The translations under genes were made by a program, and so were the position numbers. A DNA stretch of 64,000 nt, taken from Ustilaginoidea virens (Eukaryota; Ascomycota; Sordariomycetes; Hypocreales; Clavicipitaceae). The notes beneath the pieces are model-generated. The model was not told where the DNA came from. It saw only the letters and a list, made by a program, of their open reading frames with translations, and did not search any database. Positions 11,277-22,700 of this stretch are shown here, piece by piece; the stretch's first letter is position 1, and the number at the start of each line of letters is the position of its first letter. The stretch covers positions 2,914,001 to 2,978,000 of the forward strand of contig NC_057316.1 in assembly GCF_000687475.1 (NCBI RefSeq). Reading direction: 5' to 3'.

Positions 11277-12458
11277 GGTGGCGACGAGGGCGGGATTTCC
11301 TTTCTGCGCGCTGGGGGGGGGGAGAGGGGCGGGGGTCTTTGCAGGTATACAAGACGTTTACTTGTTGTTTTGATTTGCGACAGCCTGCTAGGATGATGGA
11401 AGGAGAGTTTGATGACGTTGACACCCGACGATGGGGACGTCGGCGTGATACTGCGTACTGGGTACTGCTGCCTGCAGAAGTTCCCTGTGGTCAATGCCCC
11501 GCGGCATAGAGACCCCACAGGCACACGCTGGGCCTTTGTGCACCAGGTTAGGTACCTAAGGTACCTGGTAGGGCAGACAGGGATGAGTCAGCTGGGAGGT
11601 GCAGCAGCTGGTACGAGGTACCTAGATACATTAGGTAAGGTACGCAGCTGCAGCGTGCAGCGTGGGATGACGATGCTTGGCTTCAATGTTGCTGGCTTCA
11701 ATGTTGCTGTGACTTGGAGATATGCGCGTCGGCTGGCGAGAGATGAGGCTGACGCGGATGAAACAGAACCAACTTTTGTTTGACAGAGTGGCCCACGACC
11801 TTGGCCGAAGCGTCGTCTTATTTCCAATAAGAATCGGATAACCTTGCATCGAGTTAAACCCATCTGGTAGACTGGTGATGGCTTCAGTGACTGCGGCTTG
11901 TTGCGGTGAGCCTCGATACCCTCGATACCCTCGATACCCTCGATACCCTCGATACCCTCGATACCCTCGATATCTTACAATAACCCTTTCTCTCCATCAG
12001 ATCAGACTCTCTCACGGGAGGGGTGGAGGCCGTGAGTCGCGCGCGTATTCACGTATTCACGTATTCACACTTCCATACGGAGGGACGAGGGAGCATGAGA
12101 ACTTTCCTCTGAAGGGGTGGGGTGAAAGGGAGGGGGTGTGGATGGGGGTGTGCGTGGACGGAGGGGGTGTGTGGTGATTACACGTCTTGGCAGCCTGGCT
12201 GGTATAAACAAATGTCCCCGGCTCGCGGCGTTGGCGAGCCTCTTTTTCCCTTTTTCCCTCTGCAAACTACATTTCACCGGCTACGAACAACTTTGCAAGC
12301 ACTTTCAAACAAACCCAAACGCTTCAGATTTCCATGCTCTTTGCACGGTTGTCGAGAATTTTTGATCAGAGAACTTTTGGCAAGAACAAACTACCCGTAT
12401 TCAACGCGCATCGCTCGATTTGCTGTCATCGTCTGCTTTGCAGCAACCGCGACTCACC
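11277..12458. promoter_or_regulatory. Divergent intergenic region between Vps60 and an uncharacterised gene
   Basis: 1.18 kb between two divergent start codons. It contains several GGTACCTAG-like words near 11,550-11,640, a 9-bp array of CCTCGATAC (11911-11972, about seven copies), three ACGTATTC repeats (12049-12068) and a pyrimidine-rich stretch just before the plus-strand gene. No ORF here looks coding. Promoter function is inferred from position only. Confidence 0.55.
11911..11972. repeat. 9-bp tandem array, unit CCTCGATAC
   Basis: About seven near-perfect copies of CCTCGATAC, ending in TCGATATC. It lies in the divergent Vps60/uncharacterised-gene promoter region. Confidence 0.9.
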
Positions 12459-15400
12459 ATGGACGCGCCCATTCCCCTGCCCTGGGGACTCGGGCTTGCT
12501 CCAAGGATCAGGTATGACTTTCCCGAAACCCAAAAATCATCCGGGGCTCATCGGAAACTAACGAGCAACGCGTCTTTAGAACCCTTCCCCCATCCTTCAT
12601 CGTCTTCTTTCCCGCATTTCCTGGCGGTCGAGCCTTCTCTGGAAACAATGGATGGAACCTGGCCAACACGCCTCCTATGAATATGTATGAAGCGGCTTGA
12701 AGCCTTTTTTTTTTTCTCATTTCTTTAGATGCTATCATCTTGATACGGCGTGGGATATCTGCTAACTTGTCGAAACAGCTCTTGGACCAGCCACTTGGCA
12801 GCCCCCAGACCCATTCGACGAGAGCCAGCATGGCATCGCATTGCCACAGAGGCATTTACATCCAAGTATCATGGAGCCTCGACTCGTATTCTCATGAAAC
12901 GCATTACACATCACTCCCCCCATTTCAATAAACAAACCCCGATTTCAGTGTCCCCTAAATTGTCACCGGAAGATGAAGTGGCCAGATGGACCACGGTAGA
13001 CAAAGTCGAGCTACCCAACGCCAAGGCTCCAAGGTTGAACTTTTTCAAGGCTTCCAAGGACATGCATCAAACCGCTGGCGGGCCAATGACAGTAGCGGAG
13101 ATAGCCAGCATGATTATGGAAGCAAAAGGTACGCATCGTCTTTTCTCCATTCAGTCTCGTCCATCTAACTGGGACGTAGTGGCGCTTGTGAATGGCATGC
13201 TGCAGCTGGATGAAACCTCCATCACCCGGGAAGTGGACCTTCTCAGATCTCGCAAGTTTTTTCGGCACGTGATTCCCATGAAGAGAAGCATCGACAAGAA
13301 TGACCGCATCGAGGTCGATGGTCTTCTTGGCGGTCATCGGATCGCATCGTACTTCCAGGTTCTGCACATTTACGCAAAGGCCAAGGCAGACAGGAAAGAC
13401 TCGACCGACTTGCTCTCTGCATCCATTTCAGAGGTGTCCGTCAACTTTGGCAGATGGAGACGGAAACGCAGCCTGCGTCAGCGGCTCAGCCTTCAGGGCG
13501 CCCCTAACCTGTCGGATATCAGTGATCATACTGAGCCTAAGAGCGAGGCATCACCGACCAAGACATCCCCCCCGGCTGCTGAGCCCCTCCAGTCACCTGT
13601 CGTGCGCTTGAGCGATAACATGGTCACACTGCCTCCTGCCATTGATCGTGACGTGGAACCTTCTCCAACCAAGTCGCCCGCAACCCCGTCGACGCCTTTC
13701 ATCACTTCTCCTTGCGGATATTCCGCACAGGCGCCATCCACACCAGGTCTCAAGTCAGAGTCCTTTCAGCCTACTGTTCCTGCTCATGTTTCTCAAATTG
13801 AATTCGGACCCATCGCCTCTTTCTTTCAGTCTCCGAGCTGGTTGAACGAAAGTGTCGATACTAGGCCTAGACGGCCTATGGAAAGGACACATCGACGCAG
13901 AAGCGAGCCCCTACTTCGCCAAGCTTACAGGCAGCAAGCTTCCCGTCGCCACACTGCCTCTCCGCTTCGGTCTTTTGTCCATGGCCACACTCTGTTCTGC
14001 GGCTCCGCTGCTACTGAAACCAATCTTCTTCCGACCAGCCCGGCCACTCTAGCTGGCGAAAACACTGCTCCACCTGATATCGACCGCACACCAGCCAAAC
14101 CTGCCTCGTCTGATGCTACAACGACCCTGATGACGCCTGCAATCTGCTGGGGCAAGATGACAGGTCGCATGTCTGGCGAAGGTGTTCAAAGCACACCCAC
14201 TCCTGCGCGGGCCCGCAACACAAGCGGCGTTCGCACCGTCGACATGCGCCAGAATCTTGATATTTTCGGAGCTGCTGCCACGTCTTGCATGCCTTTCGCC
14301 AATCCTTTGGCTGGCGCTCATGATCATACTTTCTCTACACCATGCGCTCCCCCTCCTACCGTCCTTCTTGCCGCCACACCTTTGGGTGTGTCTTTTGGTG
14401 CGCCTTCTGGTGCGCCTTCTACCTCACCTCTGGCCAACCTCTTGGCCCGTCCTTCGGTCGATCCCCTTTCCACCTCACGCGTCATTGCTCGTACCACGTC
14501 TTCCGCGACTCCTGCTGCGGTGGATCGCCTTGCTACTATGGCTCAGGAACGTTGTGACGGCCAGGCCAACGTCCTCGTCACTGAGGAGAACGGACGGCTT
14601 TTTGTTCGGTTTAAGCTGCCAACCAAGTATGCGCATCTGTTTCCTAATGGTCGAGGCGTGGACGACTCTCGCTTTACCGTGACACCTTCGGCCATATCAA
14701 CGTCACCACGCATTACATTCAAATACCACCAACCGATGCTGCCGCCTGTGGATGACCTTGGCGAGGCCCGGCTTCTTCAGATGAGGCCGTATGATGACAG
14801 TCCAGGACGAGACTACATGAGGGACTTTATCAAACGGTCAAACAAGAAGCAACTCTCGGCAACAGAAATGGGCTCGCCCATTGCACCAGAACGCAAACGG
14901 ACTCCTCTTGTGGCTAAGAGCTCCAATACCCCAAGCCCACAAAAATCCAAGCGCAGGGCAGAAAACCTCAGCTCGGGCTCAGACTCCACAGTTGGTGAAT
15001 TGTCTGAGCCTCTGATGAAAAAAGTCCGTCTACACTCGGAGGACGGGTCTGAGGACGGGTCTGAGGACGGCTTGCCGGACGGCTTGGAGGACCCGAAAGC
15101 ACGCGCTCAGCATAAAGAGCAAGCAAGCTCTGGGATGTGCAGTGTCCCTACAGTTCCCAACACTACTGCTGCAATTGCAGACCATCAAGAGGACGCTGAA
15201 GGATTGGACAAGACTGGCACCCGGCGATCTACCAGATTGCGGAGCCAGAGACTCAACTCTGGAAGCAAATCTTGTATCCCAACCGCCATCATCAGGCTGG
15301 GAGCCCGGCCAGGCACCGCACGCGGCGGCTTGGTCTCAAAGACCCGAAATGAGCAGCAAGACGTGTCTCACCAAACTCGTATGAACACTCGCAAGAATAA

Positions 15401-15743
15401 GGGCAATGCGGAGTATCCTGCGCAGGTCTTGGCTAGGTATCAGGAACAGCGGCGTCGCGAGGGGTCAAGCGAGGGGGGAACCAGTGAATCCGACACAGCT
15501 GTCAAGACGAGCGACGGCGGCAAGACGGTGGTGTGGAAAACCCCGCTGGAAGCGCACCAAGAGGGCGGCAAATGCCCCAAGGGGCGGCGCATAGCCGTGC
15601 CCAAGAGAAGAAACCCGTTGAAGTTGCCAAGCCCAAAAGAGCAGCACGCGGCCAAAGTTGCAGCAAACCTAGGTATGACTCAGAATGGAACCCCGGCAAA
15701 GCCAAGCCGGATCACACGATCATCAGCTCGAGCACGAGCCTAA
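12459..15743 (+). CDS. Uncharacterised Ser/Pro-rich basic protein, probably nuclear
   Basis: I do not recognise this family. The main exon runs in one frame to the stop at 15743. A likely 51-nt intron (13129-13179, GTACGC...CTAACTGGGACGTAG) is a multiple of three and has no stop. The 5' end is less certain. ATG 12459 with exon 12459-12511, then 12580-12684, looks coding, but the next step is unclear (see findings). An intron at about 12866-12948 is likely. The most ordered stretch is near 12990-13480, with a helical-looking EIASMIMEAK...ITREVDLLRSRKFF segment. The rest is low-complexity with many SP/TP sites, an EDGS-type acidic repeat and basic clusters (TRRSTRLRSQRL, PKGRRIAVPKRR) that look like nuclear localisation signals. 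Nuclear location is inferred. It is convergent with Rtt106. Confidence 0.75.
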
Positions 15744-15802
15744 GCGGCGTTGCTTTTTTTTTTTTTTTCGGTTTTACTCGGTTTAGCACATTCCTCTAAG
15801 AG

Positions 15803-16036
15803 GCAGCGTTTTGGATTTCATTCTGGGAGTCGTCTATCCATCATGGATGCAGCGTTTTGGGCTTGTTGTTGTTTTATTCCCTCATCATGGCAGCGTTTTG
15901 GGTTTTTTTTATTTTCTTCTATCCATCATGGATGCAGCGTTTTGGATTTCAATCTTGTTTTATTCCACCATCATGGATGCAGCGTTTTGGATTTCATTCT
16001 TGTTTTATTCCATCATGGATGCAGCAGCGGTTTGGA
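15803..16036. repeat. Minisatellite of about 43 bp, core GGATGCAGCGTTTTGGATTT
   Basis: Five to six imperfect copies built around CATCATGGATGCAGCG followed by TTTTGGATTTCATTCTTG and a T-rich spacer. The two central copies, from about 15930 to 16013, differ at only a few positions. Outer copies are shorter and diverged. It begins about 60 bases after the stop codon at 15743, so it may be partly transcribed in the 3' UTR. Confidence 0.9.
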
Positions 16037-16296
16037 TTTGCTTGCTGCTTTCCTTCTTTTGGATCAGCGATGGCGTTGGGATAGGAGTTGCACGGGAACA
16101 GCAAAGGCGCGGTTTGGACTGGGCGAGATACCATGGCGATGACACAGATGTCTTGATTGGGAACAATGATGAAAGGGACATGAACATTTGCCTGTGCCGT
16201 AGCCGTTGTCTGTGAAGATGCCCATGCGTTTCCTTTCGCCGTTGGGTGTAGTGCCTCATCTCGATGCTGCTCAAACGTTGGCATTCTACTTGTCCG

Positions 16297-16357
16297 CTCC
16301 GTCTCCGTCTCCGTCTCCGTCTCCGTCTCCGTCTCCGTCTCCGTCTCCGTCTCCGTC
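16297..16357. repeat. Hexanucleotide array (CTCCGT)n
   Basis: About ten uninterrupted copies of CTCCGT between the 43-bp minisatellite and the 3' end of Rtt106. Confidence 0.95.
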
Positions 16358-16609
16358 TACGTCTCCTCCCTTGGCTGCCACCCGACCCAGGTTGCCGGCA
16401 GTGCTCTCTCGTTCGGGTAAGAGATGCTGCACTGGAGATGCTGCACTGCCGTAGAGTCATCCATCCATTGCAGATGCAGGCATCTGTTGCAACGCGGACT
16501 GCACAAGGGAAGGACAAGAAAAAAAAAAAAAAAGAAGACAAAGGGTGAGTGAGAGGCAGCACAACGCAAAAACATTGTCATGATTGTGTGCGAGGATGCG
16601 GCGACAGGA

Positions 16610-17098
16610 CTAGATGACGTCAAACTTTTCCGGCGCGTCCATGTCGTTTGACATGTGGGAGTGTCGCCCCGACGCACCTGATCTTCGTATGGGAACCTGG
16701 GCTAGATTGTCCTTGACAGCCTCTACTTTGAGCATCTTGGCGGGCTTGGCGGGCTTGGCGGGCTTGGCGGGCTTGGCGGGCTTGGCGGGCTTGACTGGCT
16801 TGACTGGCTTGATGGGCTTGATGGGCCTCGCTGGGTGCGAGGCCGCCTCGAGCTTGACGTCGACTGTTTCTCTTTCCGCCTCCTCTTGCTCCCCTTGCTC
16901 CTCGTCGTCTTGACCGTCTTGGTCGACGTCCTCGTCCTCGTCCTCGCCATCTTCCTCGTCGGCTTCCTCTTCCTCGCTAGAGCCTCCTGACCCCTCGCTG
17001 TCGCCTTCGCTGCCCGGATCGTAGTCCTCCTCGGCCTCGTCCTCCTCATCCTGCAGCTGCTGCTCGGCTTCCAGACGCGCCTTTTCCAATTCCGTTTG

Positions 17099-17140
<42 letters not shown>

Positions 17141-18513
17141 GCCGCCAGCCGCCCCGGGTTCCCCGGGTTCGCATACCTTCTTGGCGCCCCTGTTCTGCGC
17201 CAGCTGCAGCTTCGCCTTGCGCTGCTCCGCCATGCTCCGGTCCTGCAGGCCGTTGCGCCTGACGTAGTCGTCTATGCCGCCGTAGTCCTGCTGGTCCAGC
17301 ATGCCAAACTCGAACTCCTCGTTGGCCTCGCCGTCTCCCGTGAACGTCTCCACGACCATGTTGAACGTGATTTGCAGCACGTTGGTGTAGCTGATGGCGG
17401 CGATGCGGTTCAGCGGCATGAACAGGAGGGGCTTTTTGAACCCCCACAGGATGCCGTTTCCCAGGAAGAAGAGGTAGCCGTCCTTGGAGCCGCGGAAGGC
17501 GCTCACGTGGACGGCCTTTTCGCGCGGGCGCTGGGTCTGCCGCACGGCGCTGTGGAACTCGGCCGGGTCGGCGGAGACGATGGCCACGGGGTTGCCGGCG
17601 GCGCGCAGCCTCGTCCCCAGGGCCCAGTGGAAGAGGGACGGGAGGGCGTCGGACACGGCGGCAGCGGACGGGGCCTCGGAGCCGCCGACAGCGCCGGGCC
17701 GGGGTGCCGTGGCGGGGACCGTGAAGACGAGCGGCTCAGCGGCGGAGGCGGGTGGGTTGGACCTCGACGGCAGGCTGGTGCCTCGGGGGAACAGGACGTA
17801 GTTGTGCTGCGCGTGCGTCTTTTCCGGCACAGGCAGGAAGAAGGCATACTCTGCGGCGCGGAGCTGTCAGCCCTTTTTCTTCTTTTTCTTCTTCTTCTTC
17901 TTCTTCTTCTTCTCCTTCGTCGTCGTCTTTGTTATATATATGTAAATGCATCCCCCCCTGGGTCTTACCGATGTCTCGCCACGCGTACGCAATCTGCGGG
18001 ACGGGAGCTGCCGCGCCCGGCGCCCGGGCGTACAGGAAGCTCTGGGTCAAGCACAGCTCAAACTTCTTCCGCTGCGGGACCGAGGTCGATATCTCCTGGA
18101 CGGACAGCAGGACGGGTTCCCGGGAGGCATCGTCGGGCTGGGCGGCAGCGGGCTGGGCGGCAGCGGCTTCGACCTTGCGTCTCTTCAGGGCCGGCTCGCC
18201 GCCGCCGTGGAGCTGGGCGTAGACGTGGCTGGCGATGTCGTTGAACAGGGCGATGCGGCTGGGCGAGTCTGCGGGCGGCAGGCACACCAGGTCAGCGGCA
18301 AGCAAGGAACAGCAAGCAGGGCCAAGCGCGGCAAACAGAAGCCGGCTGGGCGGGCGCAAGTCCATCGATGGGGGGGACGACGGCCGGGGCCGGGGGCCGG
18401 GGGCGGGGGCCGGGGGCGCTGGGCTTACCTGCGGCTCGTTTGATGCCATCGAGTATGTCGGGTCGCGACCGGAAGATGATGTCGAGCGTGTGGGAGTGGA
18501 GAGCTGCCGTCAT
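16610..18513 (-). CDS. rtt106: Histone H3-H4 chaperone Rtt106
   Basis: Rtt106 deposits newly made, K56-acetylated H3-H4 in the nucleus. Three exons on the minus strand (18513-18429, 18268-17969, 17850-16610) give 541 residues. The introns are 160 and 118 nt, with GTAAGC and GTAAGA donors, and the phases join cleanly (IKRAAD and [18 protein letters not shown]). The double pleckstrin-homology region is recognisable. The second PH carries [20 protein letters not shown] at about 246-266, followed by [16 protein letters not shown]. The tail is long and very acidic, including a run of Asp encoded by a CGT/TCG array (about 17099-17132), as in other fungal Rtt106 proteins. After it comes an unusual Lys-Pro-Ala repeat (about 480-505) from a 9-bp tandem array at 16738-16792. 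It is divergent from Vfa1. Confidence 0.93.
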
Positions 18514-18924
18514 GGCGGACGCCGGCGGAGCGATGAGAGCCGCGGCAGATGCAGTCGGATCGGGATCGGTTTCTCGTCGTGTTGCCTCGCTGCCTCGCTG
18601 CGTCTCGCAAACATGATGCATCAAGCATCATCAAGCATCATCAAGCATCTCACACGGGCGGCGCGATAGGCGATTACGTAACATGTCCTGTTTTGGCTCG
18701 GGGATTAGTCAGGCGCCCCTGCTACTGCTGCCCAGACCCAGACCCTGGATCGATTAAAGTCCAAAATAACGTCATATTTTAGTGCAACACCCGGCGGCAT
18801 CGTCGACATTCCTCGGGCTCGGCGTGCCAGCTTCTCCCCGCCTCGAGACTTTCCAACACTCGACGTCGTCGGTTCGCATCCCGCATCCCGCAGGCGGCAA
18901 CCGGGCGGCAACCGGGCGGCCACA
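18514..18924. promoter_or_regulatory. 411-bp divergent promoter region of rtt106 and vfa1
   Basis: Only 411 bases separate the two start codons, so both promoters must lie or overlap here. It contains a perfect palindrome TTACGTAA (18674-18681) and a second related word TAACGTCA (18767-18774). Both resemble binding sites of CREB/Pap1-type bZIP factors. A CATCAAG repeat lies at about 18612-18650. The functional reading is inferred. Confidence 0.6.
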
Positions 18925-19793
18925 ATGGCGGCCACAATGGCGGCCCCGTTTCCCAACCTCTATGTCCACAGGAGGGTTGCCGATGCCGCCGCCAAATCCT
19001 GCGACGTGTGCTACAAAACCAGCAGCTCCGTCCTCATAACACCAGACAGCAAGGTAAAGGCCGCCGCCGTCATGTTTATCCCCTGCACTGCACGGCCTGC
19101 TGATCTGGACAAACAACCTACCCCTCCCCACCCCCCCTCGGCGCCCGACGGCAGGACTTTTTCTACGTGTGCCCTGCCCATCTAAAGGACACATACTTTT
19201 GCACGCCGAGGGTCGACGCCGCGGCCGTCGAGGCAAGGCGGGAAAAGGCGCTCGCCGAGGAAAAAGAGAGGCTGAAGAAGGAGTACGAGGAGAAGCTACG
19301 CAAGAAGACGGCCAAGAAGGCCAAGGAGGCCAAGGAGGCCAAGGAGGCCGCGGGCAAGGCGGAGCAGGAGGACGAGGAGGAGGCCAAGGACAAGAATCGC
19401 GACGCAAAGGACGTCGAGTCAGCTGCCGAGGTATCATCCATCATCCGTCGTTTTACCGACTTGCCACGGCTCTCTAGAGCGTCATCTTTCAAGACGAGCT
19501 TAACCACTGCCGCTAGGGATCCCTTGCTTCGAATGAAGAGCCTCGACTATTTCAACTTGGAAGGTCTGCGCGCTTTGAAACGAACAAGCTCCCGCCCCTG
19601 CCCTCCGCTCCCTTTTTGCTGTACTTGCGACCCAACAACCCGTCTTTGGCAGAAGTGCTAACGCCACCTAAGCGCGTTCTATCAGCAACGGCTGCAACGC
19701 AAGCGTCAAGCCGAAGCGGCGAGGAGAGACAGGGAGCGCGCTTCCCAGCCTGGATACTTTCCCTCGGTGCCGTCCGAGCCCCCGACCAGATGA
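18925..19793 (+). CDS. vfa1: VPS4-associated protein 1 (Vfa1)
   Basis: Vfa1 is an endosomal zinc-binding partner of the ESCRT ATPase Vps4. Four exons (18925-19053, 19155-19430, 19517-19563, 19673-19793) give 190 residues, and all junctions keep phase. The N-terminus has the family signature: NLYVHRRVADAAAKSCDVC with Cys26 and Cys29, then DFFYVCPAHL with Cys49 and His52, which together suggest one zinc site. A charged coiled-coil-like helix (about 63-120, rich in EKERLKKEYEEKLRKK) follows. The short third exon supplies ASNEEPRLFQLG. The last exon supplies AFYQQRLQRKRQAEAARR and ends in YFPSVPSEPPTR; this conserved C-terminus is known in the family to contact the Vps4 MIT domain. The exon 3 and 4 joins are my prediction from splice signals and family resemblance. 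Confidence 0.9.
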
Positions 19794-22700
19794 CATTCAT
19801 CATACATGCGCGACGAAAGCGTCGCAAGTCTCCCAGCTGGCACAGCTCACACTGCGAGAGAAATCAAACTGCGAGAGCGAGAGAGAGATTGGCTTCTACG
19901 AATGGACCGCTGTCGCCACTAGACCATTCCCACTTGGCATGGTGGCATGCGAGCCGATACGTGGCTCTGCCAAGGACATCAACCGTGGTCTGCGGCCACG
20001 CGGGCAGCAGAAAACCCTTGATGGGGCGAAAGACAAGGCAGTTTGATTTCAGAGCACCAAGCGAGAAAAGAGCCAGCGTGTCGATGGAGGACGCATCGGG
20101 GAATCCATTGCTGTTTGAAGCGAATCTTTCTTCTTGGACTAGGTTTTCTCGTCACGTCCTGGCGGCGGTCGAATATGATGGATGCCAAGGTGTTTGTTGC
20201 TCCTTGTACCCTTGTGTGTGTGTGTGTGTGTGTGTGTGTGAGTGTGTGGTTTCGGCGCTGGCGATTCAAGAAAAGGGCATGATGAGATGCTGCAAGCTGC
20301 GTGTAAGTAATGTGAAGCAAGGCTGCTGCTGCAACGCCGTCGTCGCTTCGCCGCTTCCCAAGAGTACAACATGGGCTTCGGACGTGGCATGTTCTTGGCG
20401 CTAGACCAGGCTGACCAAAGGGCTGTCCTGCCATGGCGAGAGACAACAAGTTGCCCAAGATGGCTTACCAACCCCATGCCGACTAGGACCGACCCCGGCT
20501 GCCTGCCATGAGCACCCGACTCTGAACACGCTACATTGGTACGGAGTACGTTCCTGGGTGCAAAGTTAACCGATGTCCACCCTCGCCAAACCTGTTTTAT
20601 TAGCCACGCCTGTGTATCGATGAGGTTGCGCCAACTGCCGACTTCCGGTAGATTCCATCCGAGGCTCTTCTTCCTCTCCCGGTCGTTATAGGTCCGTCGA
20701 GTTCCTCGCAGGACAACTCGGGTTGCGTCCCATTCGACAGTTTGACTGGTCGCCATCTTTCCTGCATTCTTTTGCACCGTCGGGCTGCCAAGCCCAAACC
20801 ATGACCAGACCTCCAACGGCCCGCTGCCATGGCAGACTCGGACGAATCCCCCCCCCCCCCAAAAAAAAAAAAAAGAAAAAAAAAAAGAAAGAAAGAAAGT
20901 TGTCGCGTTTCATTGCATGTTGCCACTTGCAGTCTTCCCGGCTGGGGCAACATGCGGACTCGCCAGCTTGTTGCCAACGCAGCGAGAGAATGGTAGGCGA
21001 GGCGGGTTGTTTGCCAAGATGGTGGTATACATGGGGATTGTCTTCTGGCCCCCAATATCAAAATCGAGCCTGACGATTTGAGCCCCCATGTAACTGAGCA
21101 GTCCGCATGCAGAGCCCTGTCTTACATGTTACGCAGATGGCAACTCCTATGCGTTTGGCGCAACAAGGGCTCTCCGGCACAGCCTCTCTCTGGTTGTCTT
21201 ATCGGGTGCGTATTCCAACAGCGACTACCCTGCCGGAGGCGCCTTTGCTGGCATCGCTTTTTCTTGCGCTCTCGATCGGGGCAAAAAAGTAATGGCATGC
21301 GGCATGGCCACCACAGCTCTTTTGCTGGATGGATGCCTGTTCGTGTTCGGCTTTCCTCGGGGGCTGTCGATGATCAAACTGGCGTACTAGGTACTGCTTA
21401 ACCCGCTCGTCTGGCGGTTCTGGCGTTGCCGGCATTCTGGCTGGCTTGAAAATAGAGAGCGAGGGGGGGTAGACAACCCAATCTCTCGAGGGATGGCAAA
21501 TGATGGCCAATAACCCCCCAGAGGTTTAGGTCGGGCACGGTCTGAACGAGCCGGCACACCATCTTCTTGATGCCGTTTGACTGCATTCAAATGCTTGCTT
21601 TTTTTTTTTTTTTTTTTTTTTGGTTTTTTTTCCCGACGCGAAAGCCAAGGCGATTCGTGAGGTAGGGGCGTGCTTGTGGAAAAGCAGCAGCCCTGGCGGT
21701 ACTCGGGCATAAAGTACCGTCCGCGAGAGTTTGGCTGTGATGCCCCGGTTACATTTCGCGCCGACGACCTGCGCCGACTCTTGGGAAAGAGCCGGCAGCC
21801 TTGCTGACATGAAAAGGCGCTTGCCAGACCTTGCCGATGATGGAAGCTTGTCCGTGGATGATGTTTTGTGGCAGGCAGATGGATGTTGGCCGACAGCTGA
21901 GCCCAACGCGCATGGCTCCTCGGGGCGGGGAAGAGTGCCCAGTATCCGAGCAGGGCTGCTTACTGCAGGAGATTCGCCGGCCCTTGCTTCTTCTTTCGAT
22001 AATCTGCTGCGGTTTATTTTTCCTCTTCCCTCCCCCGCCCCCTTGTTTTTTGGGCAAGACTGCACTGCACGTTGTTGAGGCTGCACGTTATTGAGGCTGC
22101 GCGTTGTCGAGGCTGCACGGAGTTGGAGGACTGGCATGCTGCTGCTGCTGCTGCTGCTGCTTCTGCTGCGGCCGGATGGCATTAGTTCCACGCTGAGCCA
22201 GGCCGCAGTTGACGGTGAAAAAAATGTACGTCCCTCTTCCTTCTCAGCCTCGTCGTGTCTTGCTCCTGCAGAGGTCAGTGGACAGGCACAGCAACGGCAG
22301 CGAGGGACATTTGCTTACTACAGCGGAAGGATTGCTGGCACCGCCTCGCGCTTAGAAAGGAAGGCCGTGCCGGACGATCCCTAGTGTTTGTTCACGAGAT
22401 GAGCTTCTTAAGCGGCCGGGAAATGCCCGTTCCGACCATCGTGCTTGCCGCAGCGGCAGGGGTCTTGATCTGGTCTGGTCCAAGGGGCCCGTCGGTACCC
22501 GGCCGTTTCCAAGGCCCCATCGGGACGTTGCGTGTTGGAGATGATGCCCCCCTTTTCCGAAGCAGCCGCATCAGAATCCGCCGGGGAGGCGTCGTAAAAA
22601 CAACATGCGACGAGAGTCAAACCCAAGCATCCATGAAGCCCGTTTCCGCAGAGGTTTTTCGCCTTCCTTCTGCTGGAAGCAACTACGTCTGATGATGATG

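Larger units (their letters stand above)
15744..16609. other. Convergent intergenic region with minisatellite and hexanucleotide array
   Basis: Lies between the stops of the uncharacterised gene and Rtt106. It is dominated by the minisatellite at 15803-16036 and the CTCCGT array at 16297-16357. The remainder, including an A-rich stretch near 16520-16545, shows no coding signal. Confidence 0.7.

Noticed and set aside
13260..13400. Possible TEA/ATTS DNA-binding domain (GGHRIASYFQVLHIYAK) in the uncharacterised gene.
   Set aside because: Only a loose resemblance to the third helix of the domain. The first two helices and the conserved Trp/Gly residues are missing.
17096..18244. Plus-strand frame of 382 codons opposite Rtt106.
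   Set aside because: It spans the Rtt106 introns and its acidic-tail array (read as poly-Val), with no motif of its own.
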